Below, piece after piece: positions 1 to 7,061 of a DNA stretch of 30,620 nucleotides. This DNA comes from JBLNBU01 sp050260215 (GTDB lineage: Bacteria; Pseudomonadota; Alphaproteobacteria; Rhodospirillales; Magnetospirillaceae). Positions within the stretch are counted from its first letter, which is position 1; every line of letters begins with the position of its first letter. A program made the position numbers and the translations under genes. The notes beneath the pieces are model-generated. The model was given only the letters and a program-made list of their open reading frames with translations. It ran no database searches and was not told the origin of the DNA. The stretch is from NCBI GenBank assembly GCA_050260215.1, contig JBLNBU010000218.1, forward strand, positions 1 through 30,620, given 5' to 3'.

Positions 1-347
1 CGCCACGCCAGCTTCCACTGGTAGCGCCACTTCATCAGGTAGCCGGCCGGGTTGTGGATCCAGAAGATCGTCCGCGCCGCACCGCGGCAGTGCTTCAGCA
101 ACTTGTCGCCGCGGTTGGGGATGTAGAGGTCGGCGGTATCCGGAATGCCCTCGGCCAGCGGCCGCCAGCTGACGCCGCGGTGGACCACCGGGCCGTCGCA
201 GCGGTTGCACACCAGCACCTCGTGGCCGCGGGCGGCGAGCGCGTTGGCCATCTCGACGAACGAGGTCTCGGCCCCGCCCAGCGGGCGCTCGTCCAGCGTG
301 CGGCCGTCGAAGGCGATACCGTCGTCGGCCATGACGATGCGGGCCAT
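1..347 (-). CDS. Glycosyltransferase, GT4-like N-terminal part (cut by window edge)
   Basis: Only the first 115 or so residues are visible; the gene continues past the left edge. The start ATG is the complement of 345-347. The protein opens MARIVMADDGIAFDG and then has GGAETSFVEMANALAARGHEV, the N-terminal pattern of GT-B fold sugar transferases (acceptor-side Rossmann lobe with a GGAE turn). A later FWIHNPAGYLMKWRYQW segment fits the same lobe. It would transfer a sugar from a nucleotide donor at the cytoplasmic face of the membrane. It lies 2 nt downstream of the GT2 gene on the same strand, so it is the third glycosyltransferase of one operon. The donor and acceptor cannot be read from the sequence; LPS core or capsule is an inference from the company it keeps. 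Confidence 0.75.
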   Translation of the reverse strand, partial: MARIVMADDGIAFDGRTLDERPLGGAETSFVEMANALAARGHEVLVCNRCDGPVVHRGVSWRPLAEGIPDTADLYIPNRGDKLLKHCRGAARTIFWIHNPAGYLMKWRYQWKLAW

Positions 348-349
348 GG

Positions 350-1132
350 TCAGTCCTTCTCGTATTTCGCCTTCAGGTGCGACAGCATCGGGTAGAGGCC
401 GGCACATACCGCGATGACGAAGCCGTAGCCGCCCTCGCGCCAGCCGCCGCGGCGCACATAGCACTTGAAGAAGCGGAAGATCATGCGGCGCACGTTGCTG
501 GCCGTCGACCCCCAGGTCTCGCCGCGCTCGCGCAGGTCGCGGGCCCGGGCGGTGGAGTAGTGGTCGAGCCGACGGATCATGTCCGAGATGTTCTTGTCGA
601 CGTAGTGCTTGAGCCGGTTGACCAGCATCGGCCCCTTGTCGCCGCGCCAGGTCAGGCCGGGATGCACCCGGTCGCGGCCCCAGGTCTTGGCGTCTCGCCG
701 GAACAGCCCCGGATAGGCCGCCTTACCGTAGCTCGCCCCCCAGCCGTGGCGGACCAGCCGGTCGCCGATGTAGTTGTCGACCGGGATCTCGTGCCAGGCG
801 AAGCGGGTGGTGGAGATCACCCGGCGGATCTCGGCGGCCAACTCGGGCGGCACGTGCTCGTCGGCGTCGACTTCCAGCACCCAGTCCGAGCGGCAGGCGG
901 CGATGCCGGTATTGCGGCGGTCGCCCTCGATGGCCCAGCTGCCCTCGACCAGGCGGTCGGTGAAGGCGGCCGCGATCTCCTTGGAGCGGTCGGTGCACTT
1001 GTCCAGCACCACCACGATCTCGTCGGCGAAGCCCAGCTTCGACAGGCAGGCCTCGAGCCGCTTCTCCTCGTTATGGGCGACAACCAGGGCGGACAGGGTC
1101 GGGTTGGTCATGATCGGCTGCGCCTCGCTCAT
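350..1132 (-). CDS. Family 2 glycosyltransferase (WaaE/LgtF-like)
   Basis: 260 residues starting MSEAQPIMTNP. The GT-A signature is clear: LSALVVAHNEEKRLEACL near the start, then DEIVVVLDKCTDRSKEIA and the metal-binding LEVDADEHVPPEL. This is the pattern of the WaaE/KdtX/LgtF group of LPS core beta-glycosyltransferases, which are typically about 250-260 residues, so the length fits. The C-terminal third is basic with a weakly hydrophobic tail (GYGFVIAVCAGLYPML), suggesting membrane association. The start ATG overlaps the TGA of the upstream GT4 gene by 4 bp (1129-1132), which implies translational coupling. A second in-frame ATG at 1111 (MTNPTL) is possible but lacks the overlap. The exact sugar is unknown. 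Confidence 0.85.
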   Translation of the reverse strand: MSEAQPIMTNPTLSALVVAHNEEKRLEACLSKLGFADEIVVVLDKCTDRSKEIAAAFTDRLVEGSWAIEGDRRNTGIAACRSDWVLEVDADEHVPPELAAEIRRVISTTRFAWHEIPVDNYIGDRLVRHGWGASYGKAAYPGLFRRDAKTWGRDRVHPGLTWRGDKGPMLVNRLKHYVDKNISDMIRRLDHYSTARARDLRERGETWGSTASNVRRMIFRFFKCYVRRGGWREGGYGFVIAVCAGLYPMLSHLKAKYEKD

Positions 1133-2277
1133 GACGCCCCCTTGAACCGGGGAAAGCGCCGCTCCTTGGCCCGTACGACGGCGGCGCGGTAGGTGGCCAG
1201 GGTCTGTTCCATGCGGTGGTCGAAGCGCATGGCCTCCTCGGCCAGGCGGCGGGCCTCGGCGGCAACCTTGGCGGCGTCGCCGGGGCAGCGCAGCACGTGC
1301 TCGATGGCGTCGGCCAGCGCGGTGGGATCGGCGGGCGGCACCAGCCAGCCGGTGCGGCCGTGCTCGACGATCTCGGGCACGCCGCCGACCTGGCTTGCGA
1401 CCACCGGCTTGCCGACGGCGAAGGCCTGCACCGCCACCCGCGGCTGCGCCTCGGTCAGCGACGGGATCACCACCAGGTCGCCGGCCTGCATGACCTCGGA
1501 GATGTCGTCGCGGTAGCCGGTGAACATCACCTGGGCGGCCAGCCCGGCTTCCTCGACCAGGCCGCGCAGGGCGGCCTCGTAGCCGGCGCATTCGGCGGTG
1601 GCGGCGCCGACGATGACGCAAGCCGGCGCCAGCCGGCGGCCACGCAGCATCGCCAGCGCGGCCAGCAGATGGTCCTGGCCCTTGTCGGGGCGCAGCATGC
1701 CGACGCAGACGATCACCTGCACCGAGGCGTCGATACCCAGTTCGGCCCGCACCCGGGCCTGGGTCGACACGGGATCGGGCAGGTGGAAGAAGCGCTCGTC
1801 CGCCCAGCCGCCGATCGAGGTCGAGCGCTCGGCATCGGCCAGGCCGATATGGACCAGGTGCTCGCGGGTGCATTCGGCCACCGTGATGACGTGGTCGGCG
1901 CCCATGCGCCACTGCAGCCGGCGGATCAGCGACGGCTTCAGGGGCTGGTTGACGTGGCGCGAGCGCACCACCGCGCACAGGTCCAGGCAACCCATGGCCG
2001 CCTTGGCGTCGCGGGTGACATGGGCGTCAATCACCTCGATGCGGCGCGCGCGCACCAGGGCGCGCAGGGCCTTGACCGTGGACACCCGCCACGGCCGGTC
2101 GAAATTCATGGGGATCACCGGCAGGCCGTGGGCCTGGGCACGGCGATAGCTCTCGCCGTCCTCGGGGGCGGCCAGGGCGACGTCGTGGCCGTGCTCGACC
2201 AGCCAGCGCACCTGTTCCAGCGTGCGATGCTCCATGCCGCCCCAGTTGCGTCCGGGAATGGTGTGCAGGATGCGCAT
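1129..2277 (-). CDS. Family 4 glycosyltransferase
   Basis: 382 residues. The N-terminal lobe starts MRILHTIPGRNWGGMEHRTL (GT4 GGxE turn). The C-terminal donor-binding lobe has VIVCVGMLRPDKGQDHLLAAL, the linker FTGYRDDISEVMQAGDLVVIPS, and the E-x7-E region LTEAQPRVAVQAFAVGKPVVAS followed by GGVPEIVEHGRTGWLV. These are all textbook for retaining GT-B enzymes using nucleotide sugars. It starts 8 nt after the stop of the DUF2478/DUF364 gene and overlaps the next GT2 gene by 4 bp, so the four minus-strand genes look co-transcribed. A GGAG lies about 14 nt before the ATG, a rather long spacing. The likely role is surface polysaccharide or LPS core assembly; the substrate is not identifiable. Confidence 0.88.
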   Translation of the reverse strand: MRILHTIPGRNWGGMEHRTLEQVRWLVEHGHDVALAAPEDGESYRRAQAHGLPVIPMNFDRPWRVSTVKALRALVRARRIEVIDAHVTRDAKAAMGCLDLCAVVRSRHVNQPLKPSLIRRLQWRMGADHVITVAECTREHLVHIGLADAERSTSIGGWADERFFHLPDPVSTQARVRAELGIDASVQVIVCVGMLRPDKGQDHLLAALAMLRGRRLAPACVIVGAATAECAGYEAALRGLVEEAGLAAQVMFTGYRDDISEVMQAGDLVVIPSLTEAQPRVAVQAFAVGKPVVASQVGGVPEIVEHGRTGWLVPPADPTALADAIEHVLRCPGDAAKVAAEARRLAEEAMRFDHRMEQTLATYRAAVVRAKERRFPRFKGAS

Positions 2278-2285
2278 CCGCTTCT

Positions 2286-3494
2286 TCAGCTCCGCCGGAT
2301 GGTCGCCGGGCGACAGTGGCGCTTCAGCTCCTTGGCGCCGGCGCCTTCGGCCACGGCGCGAGCCAGGCCGTCCACATCCTCGGCCACCAGGCCGGAGGAC
2401 ACCTCGATGCCATAGCTGAACAGCCTGGGGGTCAGGGGCGCGCCGGGACCGACCAGCGCCACCCGGCCCGAGCGCGCCAGGTCGAGCAGCCGGGGCAGCG
2501 AGCGGTTGGCCAGCGCCGAGGCGGTAACGATCGCCGCGTCCGCCGCCGGCAGCAGCCATTCGGCGGCATGCTCGGGGTACTGGCCGGGGCCGGGCCTGCG
2601 GTCGATGACGGCTGCGTTGGGCAGCCGCTCGGCCAGGGCCGGAAAGGCCCCGACCACCACCAGGTTGCCGTCGAGGCGGCCGAAGGCGTCCAGGCCGTTG
2701 AGCTGCTCGGCGGCCAGGTCGAAGCGGTTGTAGTGGGCGTTGCAGGCGGCGATGCCCAGCGCCGCCTCGAACGGGTTGAACGAGCGGGCCAGGGCTGCCA
2801 TCTCGCGCAAGGATTCGGGAGGCCGGGCCAGGCCGTGGCAGCCGGGGGTGCCGCGCTCGGGCGTCTGGGCCAGGCCGACGCCGTCGGGCCCTTCCACCAT
2901 GGTCCAGTTGAGCCCGACCACCACCCTTTTGACCGGGTCGTCGGCGACGCCCAGCGCCAGGTCGTCATACAGCCGGCGCGCGCCCCACCAGCGCCACAGC
3001 GCCGCCTCGGTGGGCGCCAGCAGGTCAGAGCGGCCACCGGTGAAGGCGGTCCACTCCTCGACCAGCACGCCGGGAACGGCCAGCACCACCGGGACGCCCT
3101 CGGCCATGGCCGCCAGCAGGTCGTCGGCGAGGCCGTCGCCGTTCAGCTCGGACTTGGAGAACTTGTTGACGAACAGCACGTCGGCCTTGGCGGCGACGGC
3201 GCGCCGGATGGCACCCGAGGCGTCGGCCAGCGCCGACGGGTCGAGGATGCAGGCCGAGGCCTCCTTGCCCAGCGGCTGGCCGATGGACAGGGTACGGCCG
3301 GTGTCCAGCTCGGTCACCAGCATGGCGTCCTTGCGGCCGTCGGCGGCGAAGGTGGTGTGCTGGACCAGCCCGCCGACCTTGAAGCCGCGCCCGGCCAGGG
3401 CGGCGGCGAAATTGGCCAGCAGCGCCTCGGGCGGGCGGTTGGGCGGATAGAGCACGGCCGCGACGAGCGGCGAAACGGAGGCGGGCGTCGGCAT
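2286..3494 (-). CDS. DUF2478 + DUF4213/DUF364 fusion protein, probable metal (molybdate?) handling
   Basis: 402 residues that read as two normally separate proteins joined. Residues about 9-160 look like DUF2478, an NTPase-like family often found near molybdate transport genes; the diagnostic stretch is LFVNKFSKSELNGDGLADD (about 107-125). Residues about 174-255 look like DUF4213 (RRLYDDLALGVADDPVKRVV, then GTPGCHGL and NPFEAALGIAACNAHYNR). Residues about 275-395 look like DUF364, the putative heavy-metal chelation domain (VVVGAFPALAERLP, VTASALANRSLPRLL, LVGPGAPLTPRLFSYGIEV). It is divergent from moaA, with 68 bp between the start codons. That context supports a molybdenum role, though it also heads the glycosyltransferase operon. 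Domain names are from recognition of family patterns, not a search. The function is unknown. Confidence 0.75.
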   Translation of the reverse strand: MPTPASVSPLVAAVLYPPNRPPEALLANFAAALAGRGFKVGGLVQHTTFAADGRKDAMLVTELDTGRTLSIGQPLGKEASACILDPSALADASGAIRRAVAAKADVLFVNKFSKSELNGDGLADDLLAAMAEGVPVVLAVPGVLVEEWTAFTGGRSDLLAPTEAALWRWWGARRLYDDLALGVADDPVKRVVVGLNWTMVEGPDGVGLAQTPERGTPGCHGLARPPESLREMAALARSFNPFEAALGIAACNAHYNRFDLAAEQLNGLDAFGRLDGNLVVVGAFPALAERLPNAAVIDRRPGPGQYPEHAAEWLLPAADAAIVTASALANRSLPRLLDLARSGRVALVGPGAPLTPRLFSYGIEVSSGLVAEDVDGLARAVAEGAGAKELKRHCRPATIRRS

Positions 3495-3562
3495 GAGCCG
3501 GAGAGTACGCGAGGACCGCCCTTGATCAAAGCCAAGACTCGTTTCGAACGGCCGGGACTACT

Positions 3563-4579
3563 ATGATGGCGTCCATGACCAGTACCCGGGGCCCCATGAT
3601 CGATCCGTTCGGACGGCGCGTCACCTATCTGCGGGTCTCGGTCACCGACCGCTGCGACCTTCGCTGCGTCTATTGCATGGGCGAGGACATGGAGTTCCTG
3701 CCCAAGGCCGACGTGCTCAGCCTCGAGGAGCTCGAGCGCCTGTGCACCGCCTTCGTGCGCAAGGGCGTGCGCAAGATCCGGCTGACCGGCGGCGAGCCGC
3801 TGGTGCGCCGCAACGTCATGAGCTTGATCGGCAACCTGGGCCGGCTGGTCGACGCCGGCCAGCTGGACGAGCTGACGCTGACCACCAATGCCACCCAGCT
3901 GGCCCGCCACGCCGAGGCGCTGTCCACCGCCGGGGTGCGCCGCATCAATGTCTCGTTGGACACCCTGCGCCCAGACCGCTTCGCCGCCATCACCCGCTGG
4001 GGCAAGTTGGACCAGGTCATGGACGGCATCATGGCGGCCAAGGCGGCGGGGCTGAAGGTCAAGGTCAACGCCGTGGCGCTCAGGGGCGTCAACGACGACG
4101 AGGCCGACGACCTGGTCGAGTGGTGCGGCCGCCACGGCTTCGACCTCAGCTTCATCGAGACCATGCCGGTGGGCGACGTCCAGCACCGGGTCGAGCACTA
4201 CCTGCCGCTGACCGAGTTGAAGGCCCGGCTGGCCCAACGCTGGACCCTGTCCGAGTCCGACTGGCGCACCAACGGCCCGTCGCGCTATGTGGAGGTGGCC
4301 GAGACCGGCGGGCGGGTCGGCTTCATCACGCCCATGACCCACGGCTTCTGCGAATCGTGCAACCGGGTCCGCGTCACCTGCACCGGCACGCTGTACATGT
4401 GCCTGGGCCGCCACGACATGGCCGACCTGCGCGCGCCCTTGCGCACCGGCGAATCGGATGCGGCCCTGGAAGCAGCCATCGACGCCGCCATCGCCGCCAA
4501 GCCCAAGGGCCACGACTTCGTCATCGACCGCAACGCCGCCCCGGCCGTCAGCCGGGCCATGAGCGTCACCGGGGGCTGA
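3563..4579 (+). CDS. moaA: GTP 3',8-cyclase MoaA
   Basis: Radical-SAM enzyme that, with MoaC, turns GTP into cyclic pyranopterin phosphate, the first step of molybdenum cofactor synthesis. The N-terminal cluster motif is C31-x3-C35-x2-C38 (RCDLRCVYCMG), followed by the SAM-binding LTGGEPLVRR. The C-terminal second 4Fe-4S site is C263-x2-C266-x13-C280 (CESCNRVRVTC...MC). The chain ends in the characteristic Gly-Gly (SVTGG). The length, 338 residues, is normal. Several ATGs compete for the start (3563, 3566, 3575, 3596); homologues often begin at the equivalent of 3596 (MIDPFGRRVTYL), and none has a strong Shine-Dalgarno. The 3' end overlaps the convergent flippase-like gene by 14 bp. Confidence 0.96.
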   Translation: MMASMTSTRGPMIDPFGRRVTYLRVSVTDRCDLRCVYCMGEDMEFLPKADVLSLEELERLCTAFVRKGVRKIRLTGGEPLVRRNVMSLIGNLGRLVDAGQLDELTLTTNATQLARHAEALSTAGVRRINVSLDTLRPDRFAAITRWGKLDQVMDGIMAAKAAGLKVKVNAVALRGVNDDEADDLVEWCGRHGFDLSFIETMPVGDVQHRVEHYLPLTELKARLAQRWTLSESDWRTNGPSRYVEVAETGGRVGFITPMTHGFCESCNRVRVTCTGTLYMCLGRHDMADLRAPLRTGESDAALEAAIDAAIAAKPKGHDFVIDRNAAPAVSRAMSVTGG

Positions 4580-5540
4580 CGGCTTCCTTGCGCTTGGGCG
4601 ACAGGAAGGCCCAGGCGATGCCGCCCAGGACCATCAGCCCGGCCAGGGTCATTCCCTGGAACAGCACCACCAGCGCCACCGCGCTGGTGTCGGTGAAGCC
4701 GAAGGGCACCAGCACCGTCACCGCGACGAACTGGAAGATGCCGACGAAGCCCGGCGTCGACGGGATGGCACTGGACAGGCCCAGGGAGACGACGAACAGC
4801 ATGGCCTGCAGGGGGGCCAGCGACTGGCCAAGCGCGTTGGCGAGGAAGGTGAAGGTGGTGATGTCGATGGCCCACACCAGCACGGTGAGAACGGCGTAAA
4901 GCGCCGAGCGCGGCGGGTGGGAGACCAGGGCGTTGGCCCCCAGCGACACCCCGTCGAGGACGCCCGACACCCGCCGGAACAGGCCGCCGGCACGCGGCAC
5001 CAGGCGTTCGAGCAGCGGGATCACCAGGCGCTGCACCGGCCCCAGGAACACCAGAGCCAGCAGCAGGCCGAGCCCGGCAGCAGCGAACAGGCTGGCGGCG
5101 CCGGTCAGCCAGGCGGGAACCTGCGGCAGCCCCCAGGTGGCGATGAAGGCGCACAGCGAGGCGACCACCGCGTCGCCGATGCGCTCGGTGGCGGCGGTGC
5201 CGACGACGAAGGCCAGCCCCACCCCCAGGCGGCGCGACACCATCAGGGTGCGGATGGCCTCGCCGGCACGGGCCGGCAGCACGTTGTTGCCCAGGTAGCC
5301 CACCAGTTCGCCGGCGATGGCGACGGGACCGCACGCCCCGGCCTGTGCCGACAGCAGCAGGCTCCAGCGCCAGCCGCGCATGCCGTAGGAAAACACCTGC
5401 AGCACGAAGGCCGCCGCCACCCACAGCGGCTCGACGCGCGCCAGGGTGGCCAGGAATTCGGCGCCGTTGATGTTGCGCAAGGCCAGCACCAGCAGCAGCG
5501 CGGCAAGCACGAAGGGAAACAGCCGCTTGGCGATGGTCAT
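4566..5540 (-). CDS. Flippase-like integral membrane protein (UPF0104 / LPG-synthase TM family)
   Basis: About 324 residues with roughly eight hydrophobic segments, starting MTIAKRLFPFVLAALLLVLAL. Family marks are RGWRWSLLLSAQ, the conserved GYLGNNVLPARAGEAIRTLMVSRR motif, and the late SAIPSTPGFVGIFQFVAV motif. These are typical of the lysylphosphatidylglycerol synthetase membrane domain and of TIGR00374-type flippase-like proteins. No cytosolic aminoacyl-transferase domain follows, so it is not a full MprF. It may move or help make a membrane lipid or glycan intermediate, which fits loosely with the nearby glycosyltransferases; this is inference. An in-frame ATG 27 nt upstream is possible, but 5540 gives a normal N-terminus. 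Confidence 0.85.
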   Translation of the reverse strand: MTIAKRLFPFVLAALLLVLALRNINGAEFLATLARVEPLWVAAAFVLQVFSYGMRGWRWSLLLSAQAGACGPVAIAGELVGYLGNNVLPARAGEAIRTLMVSRRLGVGLAFVVGTAATERIGDAVVASLCAFIATWGLPQVPAWLTGAASLFAAAGLGLLLALVFLGPVQRLVIPLLERLVPRAGGLFRRVSGVLDGVSLGANALVSHPPRSALYAVLTVLVWAIDITTFTFLANALGQSLAPLQAMLFVVSLGLSSAIPSTPGFVGIFQFVAVTVLVPFGFTDTSAVALVVLFQGMTLAGLMVLGGIAWAFLSPKRKEAVSPR

Positions 5541-5561
5541 GGGGCCCCGACGGCAAGAGAA

Positions 5562-5647
5562 CGTCACCCCCGCGCAGGCGGGGGTCCAGGGGGAACGGCA
5601 CAGCGTGGGTGCGTTCCCCCTGGATGCCCGCCTTCGCGGGCATGACG
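5562..5647. repeat. REP-like palindromic element, copy 1
   Basis: 86 bp bounded by CGTCA and TGACG. Inside are three stems in a row: CCCCCGC/GCGGGGG with a 4-nt loop, a central 12-bp stem TCCAGGGGGAAC/GTTCCCCCTGGA, and ATGCCCGC/GCGGGCAT with a 4-nt loop. The same architecture and ends recur at 6976-7045 and 13695-13758. It sits between asd (stop at 5661) and the flippase-like gene (start at 5540), both on minus, where the RNA could fold into a clover-like structure that affects read-through or 3' end stability. Confidence 0.8.
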
Positions 5648-5660
5648 GAAGAATGGGCGA

Positions 5661-6680
5661 CTACTTCTTCAGGTAATCGCGCACCAGCACCTCGGCGATC
5701 TGCACCGCGTTCAGCGCCGCGCCCTTGCGCAGGTTGTCGGACACGCACCAGAACGACAGGCCGTTCTTGACGGTGGGATCCTTGCGGATGCGCGACACGA
5801 AGGTGGCGTCCTCGCCGGCGCACTCGACCGGGGTGGCATAGCCGCCGGGCTCGCGGGTGTCGAGCACGGTCACGCCCGGCGCGTTGCGCAGGGCGTCGGT
5901 GGCCTCCTCGACGCTGACCGGCTTCTCGAACTCGACGTTGATGGATTCCGAGTGGCCGATGAACACCGGCACGCGCACGCAGGTGGCGTTCACGGCGATG
6001 TCGGGATCCAGGATCTTCTTGGTCTCGACCACCATCTTCCACTCTTCCTTGGTCGAGCCGTCTTCCATGAAGACGTCGATCTGCGGGATCAGGTTGAAGG
6101 CGATCTGCTTGGCGAACTTCTGCGCCTTGACCGGATCGTTGACGTAGATGGCGCGGGTCTGCTCGAACAGCTCGTCCATGCCTTCCTTGCCGGCGCCCGA
6201 CACCGACTGGTAGGTCGACACCACCACGCGCTTGATCTTGCCCAGGGCGTGCAGCGGCTTCAGGGCCACCACCATCTGGATGGTCGAGCAGTTGGGGTTG
6301 GCGATGATGCCGCGCTTCTTGTAGCCGGCGATGGCCTGGGGATTGACCTCAGGGACGACCAGGGGAACGTCGGGCTCCATGCGGAAGTGCGAGGTGTTGT
6401 CGACCACCACGCAACCGGCGGCGGCGGCACGCGGGCTGTGCTGGGCCGACACCTTGGCGCCCGGCGAGGAGAGCGCGATGTCGCAGCCGGTGAAGTCGAA
6501 GGTGGCCAGGTCCTTGACCTTGAGGATCTTGGAGTCGCCGAACGACACCTCCTTGCCGACCGAACGGGCGGACGCCAGAGCGATCACCTCGTCGGCGGGG
6601 AAGTTCCGCTCGGCCAGGATCTGGAGCATCTCGCGGCCCACATTGCCCGTGGCGCCGATCACCGCAACCTTGTAACCCAT
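5661..6680 (-). CDS. asd: Aspartate-semialdehyde dehydrogenase
   Basis: 339 residues. It reduces aspartyl-4-phosphate to aspartate semialdehyde with NADPH, the branch point to threonine, methionine, isoleucine, lysine and diaminopimelate. The N-terminus is the Rossmann start VAVIGATGNVGREMLQIL. The catalytic cysteine is C131 in IIANPNCSTIQ, and the active-site histidine is probably H243 in RVPVFIGHSESI. STYQSVSGAGKEGMDEL is also typical. The start at 6680 has a good GGAGAGGAAC Shine-Dalgarno. The gene stands alone. Upstream lie an intrinsic terminator (6742-6774) and a threonine-rich leader frame (6801-6902), so expression is probably set by transcription attenuation in response to charged tRNA-Thr. 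Confidence 0.97.
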   Translation of the reverse strand: MGYKVAVIGATGNVGREMLQILAERNFPADEVIALASARSVGKEVSFGDSKILKVKDLATFDFTGCDIALSSPGAKVSAQHSPRAAAAGCVVVDNTSHFRMEPDVPLVVPEVNPQAIAGYKKRGIIANPNCSTIQMVVALKPLHALGKIKRVVVSTYQSVSGAGKEGMDELFEQTRAIYVNDPVKAQKFAKQIAFNLIPQIDVFMEDGSTKEEWKMVVETKKILDPDIAVNATCVRVPVFIGHSESINVEFEKPVSVEEATDALRNAPGVTVLDTREPGGYATPVECAGEDATFVSRIRKDPTVKNGLSFWCVSDNLRKGAALNAVQIAEVLVRDYLKK

Positions 6681-6741
6681 GTCGTTCCTCTCCGTTCCTT
6701 CGGGGCCCCGGCCTGCCCGTCTCGGCCTTTCGCCGGATGCG

Positions 6742-6774
6742 AAAAGGCCCGCGGGTTCGGTCCGCGGGCCTTTT
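6742..6774 (-). terminator. Intrinsic terminator of the asd attenuator
   Basis: A perfect 13-bp stem, AAAAGGCCCGCGG paired with CCGCGGGCCTTTT across a 7-nt loop. In the minus-strand transcript the stem ends in a U run. It lies between the stop of the leader peptide (6801) and the asd start (6680), about 60 nt before the gene. That is the position of an attenuator rather than a terminator at the end of an operon. Its A-rich/U-rich flanks would also let it work in the other direction. Confidence 0.9.
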
Positions 6775-6825
6775 CGTGCAGTCGTGACGAACCGGCCCGC
6801 TCAAGGGGTGGTGGTGGTGCCGGTT
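6764..6825 (-). promoter_or_regulatory. Mutually exclusive leader hairpins (threonine attenuator of asd)
   Basis: In the minus-strand RNA, segment 1 is AACCGGC (6825-6819, inside the Lys-Thr-Gly codons of the leader peptide). Segment 2 is GCGGGCCGGUU (6800-6790, directly after the leader stop codon). Segment 3 is GGCCCGC (6770-6764, the 5' arm of the terminator). Segments 1 and 2 can pair over 7 bp (AACCGGC/GCCGGUU). Segments 2 and 3 can pair over 7 bp (GCGGGCC/GGCCCGC), which would break the terminator. A ribosome stalled on the first Thr codons covers segment 1 and frees segment 2 to act as antiterminator. A ribosome reaching the stop codon covers segment 2 and lets the terminator form. This is the classical trp/thr attenuator logic, inferred here from sequence only. 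Confidence 0.8.
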
Positions 6826-6902
6826 TTGGTAGTGGCGACGAAGTCCATCGCCGGGACGATGCCCCGGGCGCAAGCGCAAGCGATGGTCAGACGATCGAAC
6901 AT
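6801..6902 (-). CDS. Threonine-rich leader peptide of asd
   Basis: A 33-residue frame (ATG at 6902, TGA at 6801-6803). Its start has a strong Shine-Dalgarno, GGAGGAAGC just before ATG. It begins MFDRLTIACACARG and ends ATTKTGTTTTP. Seven of the nine residues 24-32 are threonine, read from ACT ACC AAA ACC GGC ACC ACC ACC ACC. The stop codon is followed at once by the antiterminator segment and then a terminator. It precedes asd, whose product feeds threonine synthesis. The peptide itself need have no function; its translation rate would be the sensor. The E. coli thr leader uses the same Thr-codon principle. The lone Lys codon and two Ile codons look incidental. Confidence 0.82.
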   Translation of the reverse strand: MFDRLTIACACARGIVPAMDFVATTKTGTTTTP

Positions 6903-6925
6903 GCTTCCTCCGTCGGAAGGCGAAG

Positions 6926-6953
6926 CTTTAACGGAAGCGCGGCCGGGATGCAA
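6926..6953 (-). promoter_or_regulatory. Probable sigma-70 promoter of the asd leader
   Basis: On minus, TTGCAT (6953-6948), a 16-nt spacer, and TTAAAG (6931-6926). Transcription would start near 6919, about 17 nt before the leader-peptide ATG, leaving room for just its Shine-Dalgarno. The spacing to the leader supports the call; the -10 box is imperfect. Confidence 0.55.
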
Positions 6954-6975
6954 GCGTGCAGTGGGGTTCTTCCGT

Positions 6976-7045
6976 CGTCACCCTCGGGCTTGCCCCGAGG
7001 GTCCACGGCACCGTGGATGGCCGGGTCGAGCCCCCGGCCATGACG
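6976..7045. repeat. REP-like palindromic element, copy 2
   Basis: 70 bp with CGTCA/TGACG ends and the same three-stem plan as 5562-5647: CCCTCGG/CCGAGGG, central TCCACGG/CCGTGGA, and TGGCCGGG/CCCCGGCCA. It lies between the MCP stop (7062) and the asd leader promoter, so it may end the MCP transcript. Between this element, the promoter and the attenuator, the 381-bp gap from 6681 to 7061 is fully accounted for. Confidence 0.8.
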
Positions 7046-7061
7046 GTGAACCCAGGCGACC

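Noticed and set aside
1216..2415. A 399-codon open frame on plus opposite the GT4 gene
   Set aside because: It is a shadow of the glycosyltransferase; no motifs and a Gly/Gln/His/Asp-rich translation.
3522..3529. TTGATCAA between the DUF2478 fusion gene and moaA as an FNR site
   Set aside because: An FNR site needs TTGAT-N4-ATCAA. Here the half-sites are fused with no spacer, so it is only a short palindrome.
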